Below, one piece after another: positions 40,408 to 59,200 of a DNA stretch of 64,000 bases. Both the position numbers and the translations under genes were made by a program. The notes under the pieces are model-generated. The model ran no database searches, was not told the DNA's origin, and saw only the letters and a list, made by a program, of their open reading frames with translations. Source of the DNA: Eleginops maclovinus (taxonomy: Eukaryota; Chordata; Actinopteri; Perciformes; Eleginopidae). The stretch lies in the NCBI RefSeq assembly GCF_036324505.1, contig NC_086352.1:29034312-29098311 (forward strand), given 5' to 3'. Position 1 is the first letter of the stretch, and each line of letters begins with the position of its first letter.

Positions 40408-41303
40408 TTTCAGTACTGAGTAGACCTTACAGTCTATGGAGTAGACAGTGTCAACGTGCAAAATAACAGGTGTCAAAGTTTCACGTGCGAGCAGAACAGA
40501 TGGCCACACAAGCCGCACAGCGCGCGCATAGACACATTGACGCCAAATCTCATTGATATTATTGCAAAGTAAACATTTACTTGAATTTTTTACAAAAGTA
40601 CATACCTGATTTCACACATTGGAATGGGCATTCTGATTTGCCTCATCTTAGGTTTTTAATCGGCATGAACAAAATACACCTTAAATGACATTTAGTTTTA
40701 AGTTTTCACAGTGGTGTATAATTTAAGTAGCAGTGTAGGAAAAACAAAGCGAATATTTACTTCAGTTTACATTTTGAGTGATTTGTTCAGGTCACATTAT
40801 GTGTACTGTGGGCTATGGGTTGGCTTTACAAAAATCGACATATTTTAGCTTCACAGTGATAAGTATTAACACAAAAAGTGTCGTCTTCACACTGAAGTGC
40901 AGTATGACTCTTTCCCCATTGGGGGCGGAATGTGTTGTTGGGACGTTGAAGAGTCCTCGTGTGCTCAGAGTTGGAGACGCACACAGGGCAGGAGGAGGAC
41001 AGGGTGTTCATGATCAAGACTTGCATTATATTTTCTACATGGTAATACATTTTCTAAGCCATTCATTGATTCTCTTATTTGTGGTTCTATTATTTCTGAA
41101 GATGTGTGACCTTTACAATTATAGTTTTTTTTGGTGCTCCAGACAAAGTTAAGTAAGCCAAATAGTCAGTGGGCGTCTTAATTTGAACTGCAATGAAATT
41201 ATTTTTGTTTTAAAAACGTATCATTCATTTTTATTAGCTTTTTGTAACGAGTTTTAGGAAATGTTATTCCAGATGGTGAAACAGCTGTTGTCTGATATTT
41301 CAG
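40408..41303. other. Upstream region of DAPK2
   Basis: Between the outer transposon and the first coding exon of DAPK2. No confident exon. It probably holds regulatory sequence or intron, since upstream non-coding exons cannot be excluded. Confidence 0.35.
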
Positions 41304-41366
41304 GTAAGCCTAAAGCGTAATGAAGAAGTATTACCCCAACTACAGACATCAGTGAGGACTGCAGCC

Positions 41367-47036
<5,670 letters not shown>

Positions 47037-47640
47037 ATGCTTCAGTTATTCAATAACCACTTAACATCATGGTGACTAGTACACTCTAAGAAATAAGGGT
47101 TTTAAAAGGGTTGAAGTTCTACCTACAACCATGTTCTTCTGACGGGAACATCAAGAAAGTGTTCCTTGTAGGATTAAGGGTTCAATTAAGAACCTTTTTC
47201 ATCCAAGTACCCATTTTTGGTAGCAAGAGTTCTTGAATGATTGATGAAAGCATGGGTATTAAAAGAACCTTCATTGCCACACACCATGAACTGTGATTAT
47301 GATCCATGAATGTTCTGGGATTTATGGGATTCAGTCATTTTTGGGCTCTAAAGTACAGTACAATGTGGTTCTTCAAGGGTGCTCAGAAGACAGGATGAAA
47401 ATGGGTGAAACCCTTTTAAAAAGGTTATTTTTAGGTCCCATGTGAATGTTCTAGATAAAATCCTTATAATATTAAAGGGTTTTTTGGTAGCACCCATTGT
47501 GCATAGACAGCATAAAGGTTCTGGATAGAACCCCAAGAGAGGGTTTTGGGTGATAAAGGTTCTATGGATGTGTGTATTCTTAAATGCTTTACTGTATATT
47601 TAAATGTCCAATCAAATGTTTAAGAAAAATAAATAGAATC
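47037..47640 (+). other. dapk2: DAPK2 3' UTR with AAGGGTT/AAGAACC-rich repeat
   Basis: Begins after the TAA stop. About 47085-47580 is a dispersed fish repeat with many AAGGGTT, GGTTCT and AAGAACC strings in both orientations. AATAAA at 47628-47633 is the likely poly(A) signal. Confidence 0.6.
47628..47633 (+). terminator. dapk2: Candidate poly(A) signal of DAPK2
   Basis: AATAAA about 590 nt after the stop codon. Confidence 0.6.
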
Positions 47641-50600
47641 CATTACACATTCAAAAGCAGGTTACTCACAACCTAAGATTGATCAATACTATGACAGCCA
47701 GCTGATATTTACACCAGCATGCCTTCACAATATTGTTAACTTTGTAAATTTGTATTAGAACCCAGCACCCATAACATTCAATCTATGTCACAACTCTTAT
47801 GAATTCAAAAATATTGTATTGCTGTAGATCAGCACATTTTAGTTGAGCCCAGGGACTCTTTATTATAGTGTTCCACATTCAACAGATCAAATCAGAGCTG
47901 GTAGCATTTTAAAATTTTAGGGGGTTTGCAGATTATGGAAAGATATCTTTTATTTATACTAAAATATCCAAACTGAAGTTCTTAAATAGCTTCAGTTTGG
48001 ATTATAAAACACTGTGTTTGTGGATGGAGAAATTCTGATGTTTAGTCCAGTCATGCAGAATAAGTTACAAGTTAGTAAAAAAGGTCTCATGATTTATTTG
48101 AAATGCCATTTAATTTCAAACTTGAAGACACACTTGTTCAGCTTGTGAATCTTGGTCAATTATGGAGCGTTAGTCATGGCGGCAGTGATGAGAGGTGCAG
48201 TCTGTCCGGATAAGCTGGAACAGATCAGAGACAACATAAAACTTGGATGGTCATTTTTTTCAACACATTTTTTCTCACTATATTTTACCACCAACTGTTT
48301 AAAATAAATAAAGTTTAAATGATTTAGCACACAAATTATGCTATCAAAAATTGATTAATTTTTTTAATGAGATTCAGTCAACGTCAAAAAGGCATCATGA
48401 CTGAGAGAATGAAACACATTCAACGCACAAGAGATAACACATTAAGCCTGTTTACCCCTCGAAAATGCTTTAAAGTGGTCATTTAAAAGAATTTCACTGA
48501 GCTGAACATGTACTGGCTGTTAAACTTTTCACATCACTCTTAGAAAAAATAGCTCTTTGAGGATAACATGGCACTGTTGAAAAGCTCCAAAGCCAGCAAA
48601 CATTATTTGTAAATGATGTTTGAGAACATAGCCAAACCAGAAGAGGATTCATTAAACACTACTCATTGCTCCAGTAGTTAAGATGTATTGTGGTTTGGTA
48701 AACAATTGAATGTTGAGTTTAGAAGTTGTGTTTGGAAGGAATGTCAGGAAAAACCATCTTCACATGCCTGGTTATGAGACTCAGGAATGAAGTTATTGTT
48801 ATGACGGAAAGTAAGACAACCAACCTCATACAAATCAGACAATAGCATCACCTGATCTCATTTGTCTTCATTTGTGTTCTTTTAAAATCCATCAGCGCTG
48901 CAGCTTGTGATAGGTTTCCTCAATGGCTTTTCACACACATATTGACCCGGGGTTGCTCAAAGCTAAATGATTCACACTGCCATTCTAAGACCTTCAAATC
49001 AGCCCTTGTATACATAGCTATTTGTAAAATCCTGATTTGTGTGAACATTTTTTTTTTGTCTAGTTGTTTTTTGAAATGCTAGCATATTATGTCGTGTCAG
49101 GTCCTGGCCAAATTAGTTCCTTGCCTCCTTGAATACCCACCATTCCAGATTGAGGGCTCACATGCCCCTCAATTTACAATGAATTTCCCTGTTTATACAT
49201 TATACTGCCTTGATTTCTTGTTACCCTGGCAGATTGTCTTTGTGATCTTTGTGAGGTCATTGCTTTCTAGCATTTCGTAGTATTTGGTTTCTCTGATTTT
49301 TGACTTTACTTTGGTTATTGGACGTTTGCCCACTCCCTGAATTTGTTTGCTCCTTTTAAACAGACAATCTCTGTATGACTGTGACTGTGTCTCTGCATGT
49401 GAATCTGTGTTGTGACCAGAAAAATTGCACCGTTAAGAACAACAACAAGAACGAATGGAAGAAGTATATAGTGACTTTTGTTAAAGCGGCCCTATTATAC
49501 CTTTTGGGGGTTTTCCCTTTTCCTGAAGTGTGTTAAATAGGTTTTTGTGCATTTAAATGGTCTGCAAAGGCCAGACAGTCACAGGCACTCCTCCCTTTCC
49601 TGAAACGCTTTGATTGGACATCTTTGTTTGCTGAGGGGCGGTCATCTCTAAGCGGTTGACCAATCACAACAGGCACTGATGATATAACTTCCACAAAATT
49701 GTGAGTAACTCTTCATTTTGTTTATCTGTTGATCTATACAAATCTCCTTCTGTACTACCAAATTCCTCCAAACTTTAGTTTCTATTTAATTAAGTGTTTA
49801 CATCTTTAAAGTGACATCCTGTAATAATGACACTGACTCTCAGGTGTTACATTTTCAGGAAATAAAGGGCACCCTGGGGACATTTGATGCACTCTATCCC
49901 AAAAAGTTATATGAAATGTTACTTAAGTAAAAGTAGAAATACCACAGTGTAAAGGCCTACATTCAAAACTTGTATATTCAAAGTATATTGTTTTATGTTG
50001 CAGCTTCTAAAGGTGGATCATTTTAATAAGTGTATATACTGTAGAGTAACCTTGTGTCCGTACCAAAGAAGGGATCAATAAAGTATTATATTAACCTTTT
50101 ACATGTATTTGTTGTTGATATTTTGTAATGGTAATCTGAATCTGCAGATTAGTAACTGAAGTCAAACGAGTGCAGTGAAACATGTGCCTCCAAATTATTG
50201 CACCGTCTAAGTATTAAGTCTAATGAAATTTAAACAATCAAATTAAGTACAAGAACCTAAAATGTATATCTAAGTAGTACATGAAAATATTGTCCTTATG
50301 TCCCATTTCTGCTCTCACCCCCATCCACGGCGCTCTAAGTTTTGTCAGCTTGCTAAAAATGCCACTAAAACATGCAACAATCTTAGATAAAATGGGAGCT
50401 GCGATGTAGGCGGGGATTCTCTGTGTCTACCAGTAAGATAACCACAAAACACTCGAGACAGCTTGGCAATCATTTTGAATGAAAGACTTTTGCTTGTAAC
50501 AGGGAATATCTACATTGTGGTATTACTACTTACTTAAGTAAAATATATGAGCACTGAAAGAATTATAACATAATTAAAGCCTGTGTAGGCTACTGTTAAC

Positions 50601-50919
50601 TGTTGTGTGTGTATTTTGGGGAAGTAGCATCAAGGGTAAGTGTACAGTGTAAGTAAAAACAACAGACTGTATACAATATATGAAGGTAAATGCATGCAAT
50701 ATCAGTGGCTACTTTATTTATAAATGGTATTTTAAGTCAGATGGCAGTATTGGGCACATCATGCTTACCAAGTGTTCTGATGCTAAACCGCTATGTGTTT
50801 TGGACCTCTTTGTCTTAGTGGGCGTGAATGTCTTTGCGTGAACCACTGTTGATGGTATGGTATGATGGAGAGCTCATGCATGCAGACAGGCAGACAGACA
50901 GGCAGACGACAGGCAGGTC
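47641..50919. other. Intergenic region between DAPK2 and HERC1
   Basis: No exon recognised. A perfect 13-bp hairpin is at 47966-48002. 49484-49720 is a copy of the GGGCCC-type dispersed repeat (GGCCCTATTATACCTTTTGG, then CCAATCACAACAGGCACTG). 49910-50290 shows the dispersed ACTTAAGTAAAAGTAGAAA repeat. The rest is AT-rich. Confidence 0.5.
49484..49720. repeat. Dispersed repeat, GGCCCTATTATA type
   Basis: Shares its head with 15636-15735 and its GGTTGACCAATCACAAC segment with 60190-60205. Presumed non-autonomous DNA element of fish. Confidence 0.55.
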
Positions 50920-51170
50920 CTAACGTCACAGGCCGGGGCAGGGCTGGGGCTGGGGCTCGGTGAGGGGTTGGGACTGAGCAGACCGCTCCCCGGAGTTGCA
51001 GTGGAAGCTACGGGAGAGGCGGGCGGAGGCATGGAAATCCATGCATGGCTCTGTCTCCTTTCACAGTAACCATATCGAAAAGCGTACGGATATTAACTGA
51101 ACTGTTCGCTTGCAATGAAGCACATTGTGTAAGCACAACACACAGAAGAGGAGGCATTTGACGTTTACTG
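50920..51170 (+). promoter_or_regulatory. herc1: HERC1 promoter and non-coding first exon
   Basis: A GC-rich island in AT-rich surroundings, with GGGGCTGGGGCTGGGGCTCG and GAGGCGGGCGGAGG. It ends in a strong donor ACTG/GTAAGCGG at 51171. The transcription start is not defined. The next exon on this strand is HERC1 exon 2 at 56245, which makes this the likely first exon. Confidence 0.65.
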
Positions 51171-54100
51171 GTAAGCGGGTTTTATATTCCAGCCAGCGTT
51201 AGGAAGTGCAACGTTAGCTAGCAAGCTAACCTGCTTGACGCTATGATACAGCAGATAAGCCAACGTAATACTGGCCAAAATAGCTTCAACGAATGCTGGG
51301 CTTTTAGACAGGTATGCACACTGCTATGCCTTTATAATTAGCCACCTGCCATACCTTTACATAAGGCTGTTACGTGTATGCTTTGGTGTTTTATGCTTTG
51401 CTAGCTGAGTGACGTGAGGAAAGTTAGCTAACGTTAGCTAACGTAAACAGTAGCGCAAGTTGACAGTCGGTGCAAAAACAACTGCCAACAATATTGCATC
51501 AAAGGTTTGTCGCGAGAGCTTGTAATTCTATTGTAAACATTACTGGTTTGATGCCATGTCTGAAATGTTAGCCGTGGTCCAGTTATGTTAGTGATTTGTT
51601 TAACAGTTAGCCGTTGGTGATTATCACAACAGGAAAACTGTTTCTAATCTGACACAACAAGCAGGTTAGCAACCCTCTTACACTTAGAATCCTGCTGCTG
51701 TGTCATGGTAACGTACTAGGTGTCTAATGTTTTCTGCAGGTGCTAAGCTAGTAACGTGCTAACAACCTCTGCTTAAACCATAAATACATTATTGTTAGCA
51801 TGGCCGTTTCTGCAGATGACTTGTCCTGTTGAGTTGGCTGGCTAAATGCTAACCGCCTACTGTAGCGACCTAAACAACTGCAGTGTTGACTGTAACCTCG
51901 GTGGGTCTGTCAACATGGTGAAGGAGTGTCTGAAGAAAAGCACTCACCTTCAATAAGCTTAAACAAAACCGGCACCAATAATGGAAGCAAGCAGAAAAAT
52001 GTCAATGATAAACACATTTGTTTATACAGCAGGAGGGTGGATTCACAGCAGCCCAGGCTGGAATAATCTTTTAGATCCAGAAAATACTATGGGCACTATA
52101 GAAACTACTCTGTGGTCACAAGTTTACTTTAAATAAAAGGACACAATTATTAGCAGCAAAATAATAGCCACAGTTGAAGCAATGGAATATTGGAATATTT
52201 CAGAACGATCTATATTATGTTATTTAATAATAGCATCAAGGCTTTAATGAGTTAAACATTTGAATGTGTCCGCCGTTTCACTTGTTTAATGTTGCTATTA
52301 AAATACTCTGCTACAAAGCAACTTTTTGTAGTGTTTTCACCGAGATGAACAACATCTTATACACAACATTAAATCATAATTCATTGCTTCATTATGTTCT
52401 GTCTTATTCATTTCAATCAGCAAAGTAACTAACATTATCATACATTTAAATTCAATATTTATTTGTGAAATGTCGTTGAGGAGAAATGACAATACACATA
52501 CATAGTACATCGAAATGGTACTTCACATGACATCCCATCAGTGGTTGTAGTGAACATTTAAAAGCATTTCATTTCTTGAATTTCAGGTATTATGGATTAG
52601 TAAATATGACTTTAAAAAAATAGGGGCATTTTGATTCATTTTTGCAGAACTTCCATGTCAGTATGTGGTTCTATAGGTCACTTACAGGCTTTGTATATGG
52701 AAATAAATGCGCCCCTGGCCTGTCCTATGGACCTTACCTTCTGGAAGGAATGCTGTGATCAGGTCACTTTCTGAGTCTCTTGTGAATGACCCACTTGGTC
52801 AGAACAATGTTGTACGTTTTAGGTTTCTCCAGCCGGAACACATTTTTAAGTCTGGAATTGTATTTAGTATTTCACCTCACAGGATATGGCCAGATTGATA
52901 GTCAGCACTCGACAGTTGTTTGTTTTATGGCAGAACCTTTCCCATGTCAATACATTTATGCTGTTTAATAGTTGCTTCCACGGTTATTGATTTAATGTTC
53001 ACAAGTCAAATAATAGATCAATGCAGATGCATTGTGTTTGATAGGGATTTAATGTGAGGCCGTAAGATAACGTTTATCTTCTTTTATATTGATGGGATTT
53101 ATGAGCGATTGTATCTATGATTGGTTTGAATTTAAATGCATTTTATTTAATATTCAGTTTTGTTGACTTCAAACCAAAGGGGGTGTTGTTTCCAAAAGCT
53201 CTTGTAACCTCATGGAAGAGTTGTATTGGCTTATTTTGTTTCCAAAGTTCCACCTTAATGAACCTATCTTATGCTGGACAGATATAATAAACACTTGTCC
53301 ATGAAGTCCTCTCACAGAACATTAGGGCTGCAAATAATATATTTTATAATTGAATCTTTAAATTACAGTATATTCTCAATTATTGGTGCAAGTGGATTTC
53401 TTTAAGTGTCTTGTATTATCAGACCATGATATAAAACAGAGAATAGCAGGACATCCTTATATTTAAGAGGCGGCAAAACAGCATTTTTGCATGAACAACT
53501 TACTGTTAATCGATTATCTAAACAGTTGCCATTATTTTTCTATGGAACCACTAATGGATTAGTTGACCTATTGTTACAGCTCTACACTGCAGTGCACTTC
53601 CCAACCTTGCTCATCATCCTTATTGTCCTCTGGCTCTGAAACGCTCTATAGATTTATAGATCATAGATTTTGGCTGCAATCCTGGATAAAAACATTACCG
53701 GTTAATGCTTTTTGCTGCTGAATCCTCATGCATGAAATGCTGGGTTGCTCGGATAGATTATTGGTAACACCTCAAACCCTCCTGTATACACACAGGCTGA
53801 ATCTGAACCTTGTTCAGTTGAGTTTTCTTTACCTATAACTCTTTTATTCAAAGGGTATTGATCATATTTCTCCACAAGGGAGTGGAAGTCACAGTTTTAC
53901 TAACATATTTGAATAGAATGTTGGCCTTCATATGACCCACACAGCACACTGTACGCGTCACATCCTCGTTCATCACATTAAGATGACATCTAAAACAGTA
54001 TGGTTGGCTACAGAAAACCGGTTCTTGATTACAACTACTGAAGGACTTTTACTTTTGTTAGGAAGCATGCTTTTTTCATTCCAATTATTGATTCTTTGAA

Positions 54101-54500
54101 GCAAAGCTTGGACTTCTCGGACCTGTTATGCACAGGTCAACATGTGTGTAGTGCTTGCAATATGGCCGACTGGAGTAAGTCCTAAAAAGTATGGCTAAAC
54201 ATTTGGAAACATTTTTAATACAATGATTAAAACACTTCAAATTAGCATGATAAAGCATTTAAAACCTTAATTAAACCAAGGTAGTTTCACTGACAGCAGT
54301 GCTCAGTCAACAGACAGTTCTATTCTATTTGGCAGATATTTACAATCCACATTTCCTGTTTGATATAATGGGTCAAATTTTGCTAATATGATTTAATGGT
54401 TCCATTTTAAGGATAAGGTTTGTTTCATAATCATGTTTCATAGGATTATGCATAAAAAAGGGGCCATATAATGCTAATGTTCCAGTTCATATTTGTATTT
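51171..54500 (+). other. herc1: HERC1 intron 1, left part
   Basis: No coding signal or identifiable element. AT-rich, with only random short ORFs. Confidence 0.5.
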
Positions 54501-56032
54501 TGTGCCTTATCATAGGTATACCTCAACTATGAGAGACAGAATGAGAAAGAAAATCCAGGAAATCACATTGTAGGATTTTTAAAGAATTTATTTTCAAATT
54601 ATTGTGGAAAATAAGTATTTGGTCAAAAACAAAAGTTCATCTCAATACTTTGTTATATACCCTTTGTTGGCAATGACAGAGGTCAAACGTTTTCTGTAAG
54701 TCTTCACAAGGTTTCCACACACTGTTGCTGGTATTTTGGCCCATTCCTCCATGCAGATCTCCTCTAAAGCAGTGATGTTTTGGGGCTGTCGCTGGGCAAC
54801 ACGGACTTTCTACTCCCTCCAAAGATTTTCTATGGGGTTGAGATCTGGAGACTGGCTAGGCCACTCCAGGACCTTGAAATGCTTCTTACGAAGCCACTCC
54901 TTCGTTGCCCTGGCGTTGTGTTTGGGATCATTGTCATGCTGAAAGACCCAGCCACGCTTCATCTTCAGTGACCTTGCTGATGGAAGGAGGTTTTCACTCA
55001 AAATCTCACGATACATGGCCCCATTCATTCTTTCCTTTACACGGATCAGTCGTCCTGGTCCCTTTGCAGAAAAACAGCCCCAAAGCATGATGTTTCCACC
55101 CCCATGCTTCACAGTAGGTATGGTGTTCTTTGGATGCAACTCTGCATTCTTTCTCCTCCAAACACGACGAGTTGAGTTTTTACCAAAAAGTTCTATTTTG
55201 GTTTCATCTGACCATATGACATTCTCCCAATCCTCTTCTGGATCATCCAAATGCCCTCTAGCAAACTTCAGACGGGCCTGGACATGTACTGGCTTAAGCA
55301 GGGGGACACGTCTGGAACTGCAGGATTTAAGTCCCTGGCGGCGTAGTGTGTTACTGATGGTAGCCTCTGTTACTTTGGTCCCAGCTCTCTGCAGGTCATT
55401 CACTAGGTCCCCCCGTGTGGTTCTGGGATTTTTGCTCACCGTTCTTGTGATCATTTTGACCCCACGGGGTGAGATCTTGCGTGGAGCCCCAGATCGAGGG
55501 AGATTAGCAGTGGTCTTGTATGTCTTCCATTTTCTAATAATTGCTCCCACATTTGATTTCTTCACACCAAGCTGCTTACCTATTGCAGATTCAGTTTTCC
55601 CAGCCTGGTGCAGGTCTACAATTTAGTCTCTGGTCTCCTTTGACAGCTCTTTGGTCTTGGCCATAGTGGAGTTTGGAGTATGACTGTTTGAGGTTGTGGA
55701 CAGGTGTCTTTTATACTGATAACGAGTTCAAAAAGGTGCCATTAATACAGGTAACGAGTGGAGGACAGAGGAGCCTCTTAAAGAAGAAGTTACAGGTCTG
55801 TGAGAGCCAGAAATCTTGCTTGTTTGTAGGTGACCAAATACTTATTTTACCGAGGAATTTACCAATTAATTCATTAAAAATCCTACAATGTGATTTCCTG
55901 GATTTTCTTTTCTCATTCTGTCTCTCATAGTTGAGGTAGACCTATGATACAAATACAGGCCTCTCTCATCTTTTTAAATGGGAGAACTTGCACAATTGGT
56001 GAATGACTAAATACTTTTTTGCCCCACTGTAT
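54500..56032 (-). mobile_element. Tc1/mariner transposon, decayed
   Basis: The right end reads inward from GCCCCACTGTATA at about 56020-56032. The inner inverted repeat is clear on both sides: ACCTCAACTATGAGAGACAG at 54522 and, inverted, CTGTCTCTCATAGTTGAGGT at 55919. The outermost left end (GGGGCAAAAAAGTATTTAG) is degraded or missing. The element lies in HERC1 intron 1 and holds a broken transposase gene on the minus strand. Confidence 0.88.
54647..55665 (-). pseudogene. Tc1 transposase with two in-frame stops
   Basis: Start MAKTKELSKETRD at about 55663, then TAA, then the frame continues [16 protein letters not shown] into the open part 54810-55565. The HTH domain has [11 protein letters not shown] and [11 protein letters not shown]. 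The catalytic domain has [24 protein letters not shown] and [11 protein letters not shown], a DD34E arrangement. After LWRE a TAG interrupts before the expected end [15 protein letters not shown] and KGYITKY. All catalytic residues remain, so decay is recent or slow. Confidence 0.9.
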
Positions 56033-56244
56033 AACACACTACAGGGAAGGGGAAACACAAACAAACTACATAATAAATCCCCTATATGCTGGCACATCCA
56101 AAAAGTTAGCAAACGTCTTGATCACCTCGAAAAGATACTTTTCTTCCGCAACTTTGTATTTGTCCCTTAGAAAGAAAGAAAGCATATGTAAACTTGGAGA
56201 GCTGTTCACAAGTCAGATATTAACATGTTGTACGATGTTTTCAG

Positions 56245-56270
56245 GACTGATGGCTCCAGAGTGACATGCC
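56245..56270 (+). other. herc1: HERC1 exon 2 leader with a four-codon uORF
   Basis: The acceptor TTTTCAG is at 56244. ATGGCTCCAGAGTGA (56250-56264) is a minimal upstream reading frame ending six bases before the main ATG (CCATGGC). Confidence 0.7.
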
Positions 56271-59200
56271 ATGGCTTTAATGATCCCCCCGGTGAAGCTC
56301 AAATGGCTGGAGCACCTAAACAGCTCATGGATTACGGAGGACAGCGAGTCCATTGCCACGCGGGAGGGAGTCTCGGTGCTCTACTCAAAGCTGCTGGCCA
56401 ACAAAGAGGCTGTGCTGCTGCCCCAGCAGGTGCTGTGTCTGAAAGGCCCCCAGCTTCCAGACTTTGAGCGTGAATCCCTCTCCAGCGATGAGCAGGAGCA
56501 CTACCTGGACGCTCTCCTCAGCAGCCAGCTGGCCTTGGCCAAGATGGTCTGCTCTGACTCTCCCTTTGCCGCGGCACTGCGCAAACGCGTGCTGGTGCTG
56601 CAGCGCATATTCTATGCACTTTCCAACAAGTACCATGACAAGGGAAAGGTGAAGCAGCAGCAGCACTCTCCCGAGAACAACTCGGGCTCAGCTGATCTGC
56701 ACTCTGTCAGTGAGAGACCGCGCTCCAGCACCGACGCCCTCATCGAGATGGGCGTTCGCACCGGCCTCAGCCTTCTTTTCGCTCTTCTGCGCCAGAGCTG
56801 GATGATGCCTCCTCCACCCAGCCCTGGTGGAGGTCCCGGGGGCAACATAAACTTGTGTAATGATGTCATTCACACAGCCATTGATGTGGTCAGCTCCCTG
56901 CCGCCCCTCTCTCTGGCCAACGAGAGCAAGATCCCACCAATGGGGCTGGACTGCCTGGCCCAGGTCACCACTTTTCTGAAGGGGGTGACCATGCCAAACT
57001 CTGGGGCGGATATCCTAGGGCGGCGGCTCGCCTCAGAGCTACTGCTAGGGCTAGCCTCCCAGAGGGGCTCCCTGCGCTACCTGCTGGAGTGGATCGAGAT
57101 GGCCCTGGCTGCATCAGCCGTGGTCAGCGCTATGGAGGACAATAAGGGGCTACAGAACCAGGAAGGGCTTATTGGCTACGATTGTTTCATGAACATCCTC
57201 ATGCAGATGAGACGCTCTTTGGTAAGTAAACATCAACAAAACTGTCTGAAATCTGAAGTTTATTTTAGTGTGCTTTTCACTGATCCGAGCTGTCAAATTG
57301 CCTTAAAATGCCCATGTCTGTTCAACTTCAGTTTTCTTGTCCCTATTAAAAGCTCTGGAATCTGCTAAATGCCACAGTTGTCATTTAAAATAATTATTTA
57401 GAAGTATTATTATTAGTGTAATACATTTTTTATCACCCTTCTTTTTTCTCAATAGAAAGCTCTTGAACAGTAAAAACTAAAAAAATAAGGATTCAAAGAC
57501 TGAAAATGTCTATCTATCTGTATGTTGCATGCACATATTATTTGGCTGTAAGGGATATCTGCAAGCATTTTACTTATAGTTGGTGAGTAAAGCCTGTGTT
57601 ATTCTTTAAATGAATACAAAATACATGCTAGAAATACATGATAATGTCATAGATTATATAATATTATATATTATTTTGTGTTTTCAAAGATTTTTATGTT
57701 CTCTGACATGTATAACGAGTCGGAGTTGTTTTGGGATTCCTACCAGATTTAATAAGTGCATAGTTAATTTGATGTTTCTTTATGGGGGTCTGCCAAAAGG
57801 CCACCTTACATTGAGTGTCATAATGTAATGGATTTGTGTACTGTATGTGTATTCTCAGGGCTCCTCATCAGATCGCAGCCAGTGGAGAGAACCCACACGG
57901 ACGTGTGATGGCCTGTGCTCGCTGTATGAGGCGGCACTCTGTCTCTTTGAAGAAGTAAGATATAAAGCAGTATTTTATTTTCAGGACTGCATGTACCTTA
58001 AGCCTCAACATGCTGATTGTTAAGAGCGAAGACATCCTATGCAAAAAAGCCATACTAGTTACGCCTGTAAAAGTTACAAGGCTTTTATGATTCTTTACTT
58101 AGAAAAAAGGAGTAGATATAATTTAAAGAACACATAGATTATCCCAAATGGTATCAACTCTCTGGAGCCGATCTCTCATAGGATACTCTTTTCTTCCAGG
58201 TGTGTCGAATGGCATCAGACTACTCTCGCACCTGTGTCAGCCCAGACAGCATACAGACCGGAGAAGCGCCCGTGGTGTCTGAAACCTGCGAGGTGTACGT
58301 GTGGGGGAGTAACAGCAGCCACCAGCTAGTGGAGGGGACACAGGAGAAGATCCTGCAGCCCAAGTTGGCGGCCAGCTTCGCTGATGCACAGACAGTAAGA
58401 GAAAAAGAGTCTACAGGTCTTCTGTAGAGCTGATGAATGCAGGCCTGTGTCCACATAGCCCCTTTTTTGGCAGAAAGGCGCTGGCAGGCAATGTTCTGCA
58501 TATGGCAATAAAAGTCTTATAGGCAGCAACATCCATTATCTGCTCCAACAAAAGGGCTTTGTAGTTTTTTTTATGATGAGTTTCCGCCTGCAAGACACGG
58601 CCAAAAACAAACGTCTCCTCCAATCTCTACAGTGACATCATTAGGGTTTTTTCTGAAAATGTACAATATTTGACATTTTATGTGCTTGGAGCTTGCGCAC
58701 AAAAATGGCAGGGCTAAAAACAATTACGCCTTTTCACTTGGCAGCTGGATCCCACGTGAAAAAGCGTATTCTACCATAACTTTTCTAAAGAGGGGAAATA
58801 TCAGCAATAGTCTTATTCTTTAAAAATCAAAAAGTAGAGAAACTGTGATGAATTTCCAGAGGAATCTTGCTTAGTTTCAGAAAAAGTGTTGTTGACTTTA
58901 GAGGAAGATAATCAAAGCATTCATTATACTGATCAGCTTAAAACAGTGGCTTGGCAAAGACTTGACGACGTATGTTATTTGAGATTGGTGTATTTTTTTT
59001 AGAAAGATAGATGTATCCTGATACAGGGACTTTTTCTCTTCAAGATGGAAGAGCAGTGCAGCACACATTTCTTCTCCGTTCCTTTTGTAAGGAAGGAAAT
59101 TAAACTAACACAACAAAGATGACAGTTCCATATCGAGTCCGCTGCAAAGGTTAGCAGACAGTTGCTGAAGATGCTCTGATCGAGGCCTATGTACAGTCAT

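Noticed and set aside
55015..55626. 203-codon plus-strand ORF in the Tc1 element
   Set aside because: Antisense of the transposase, whose minus-strand frame has clear DD34E motifs.
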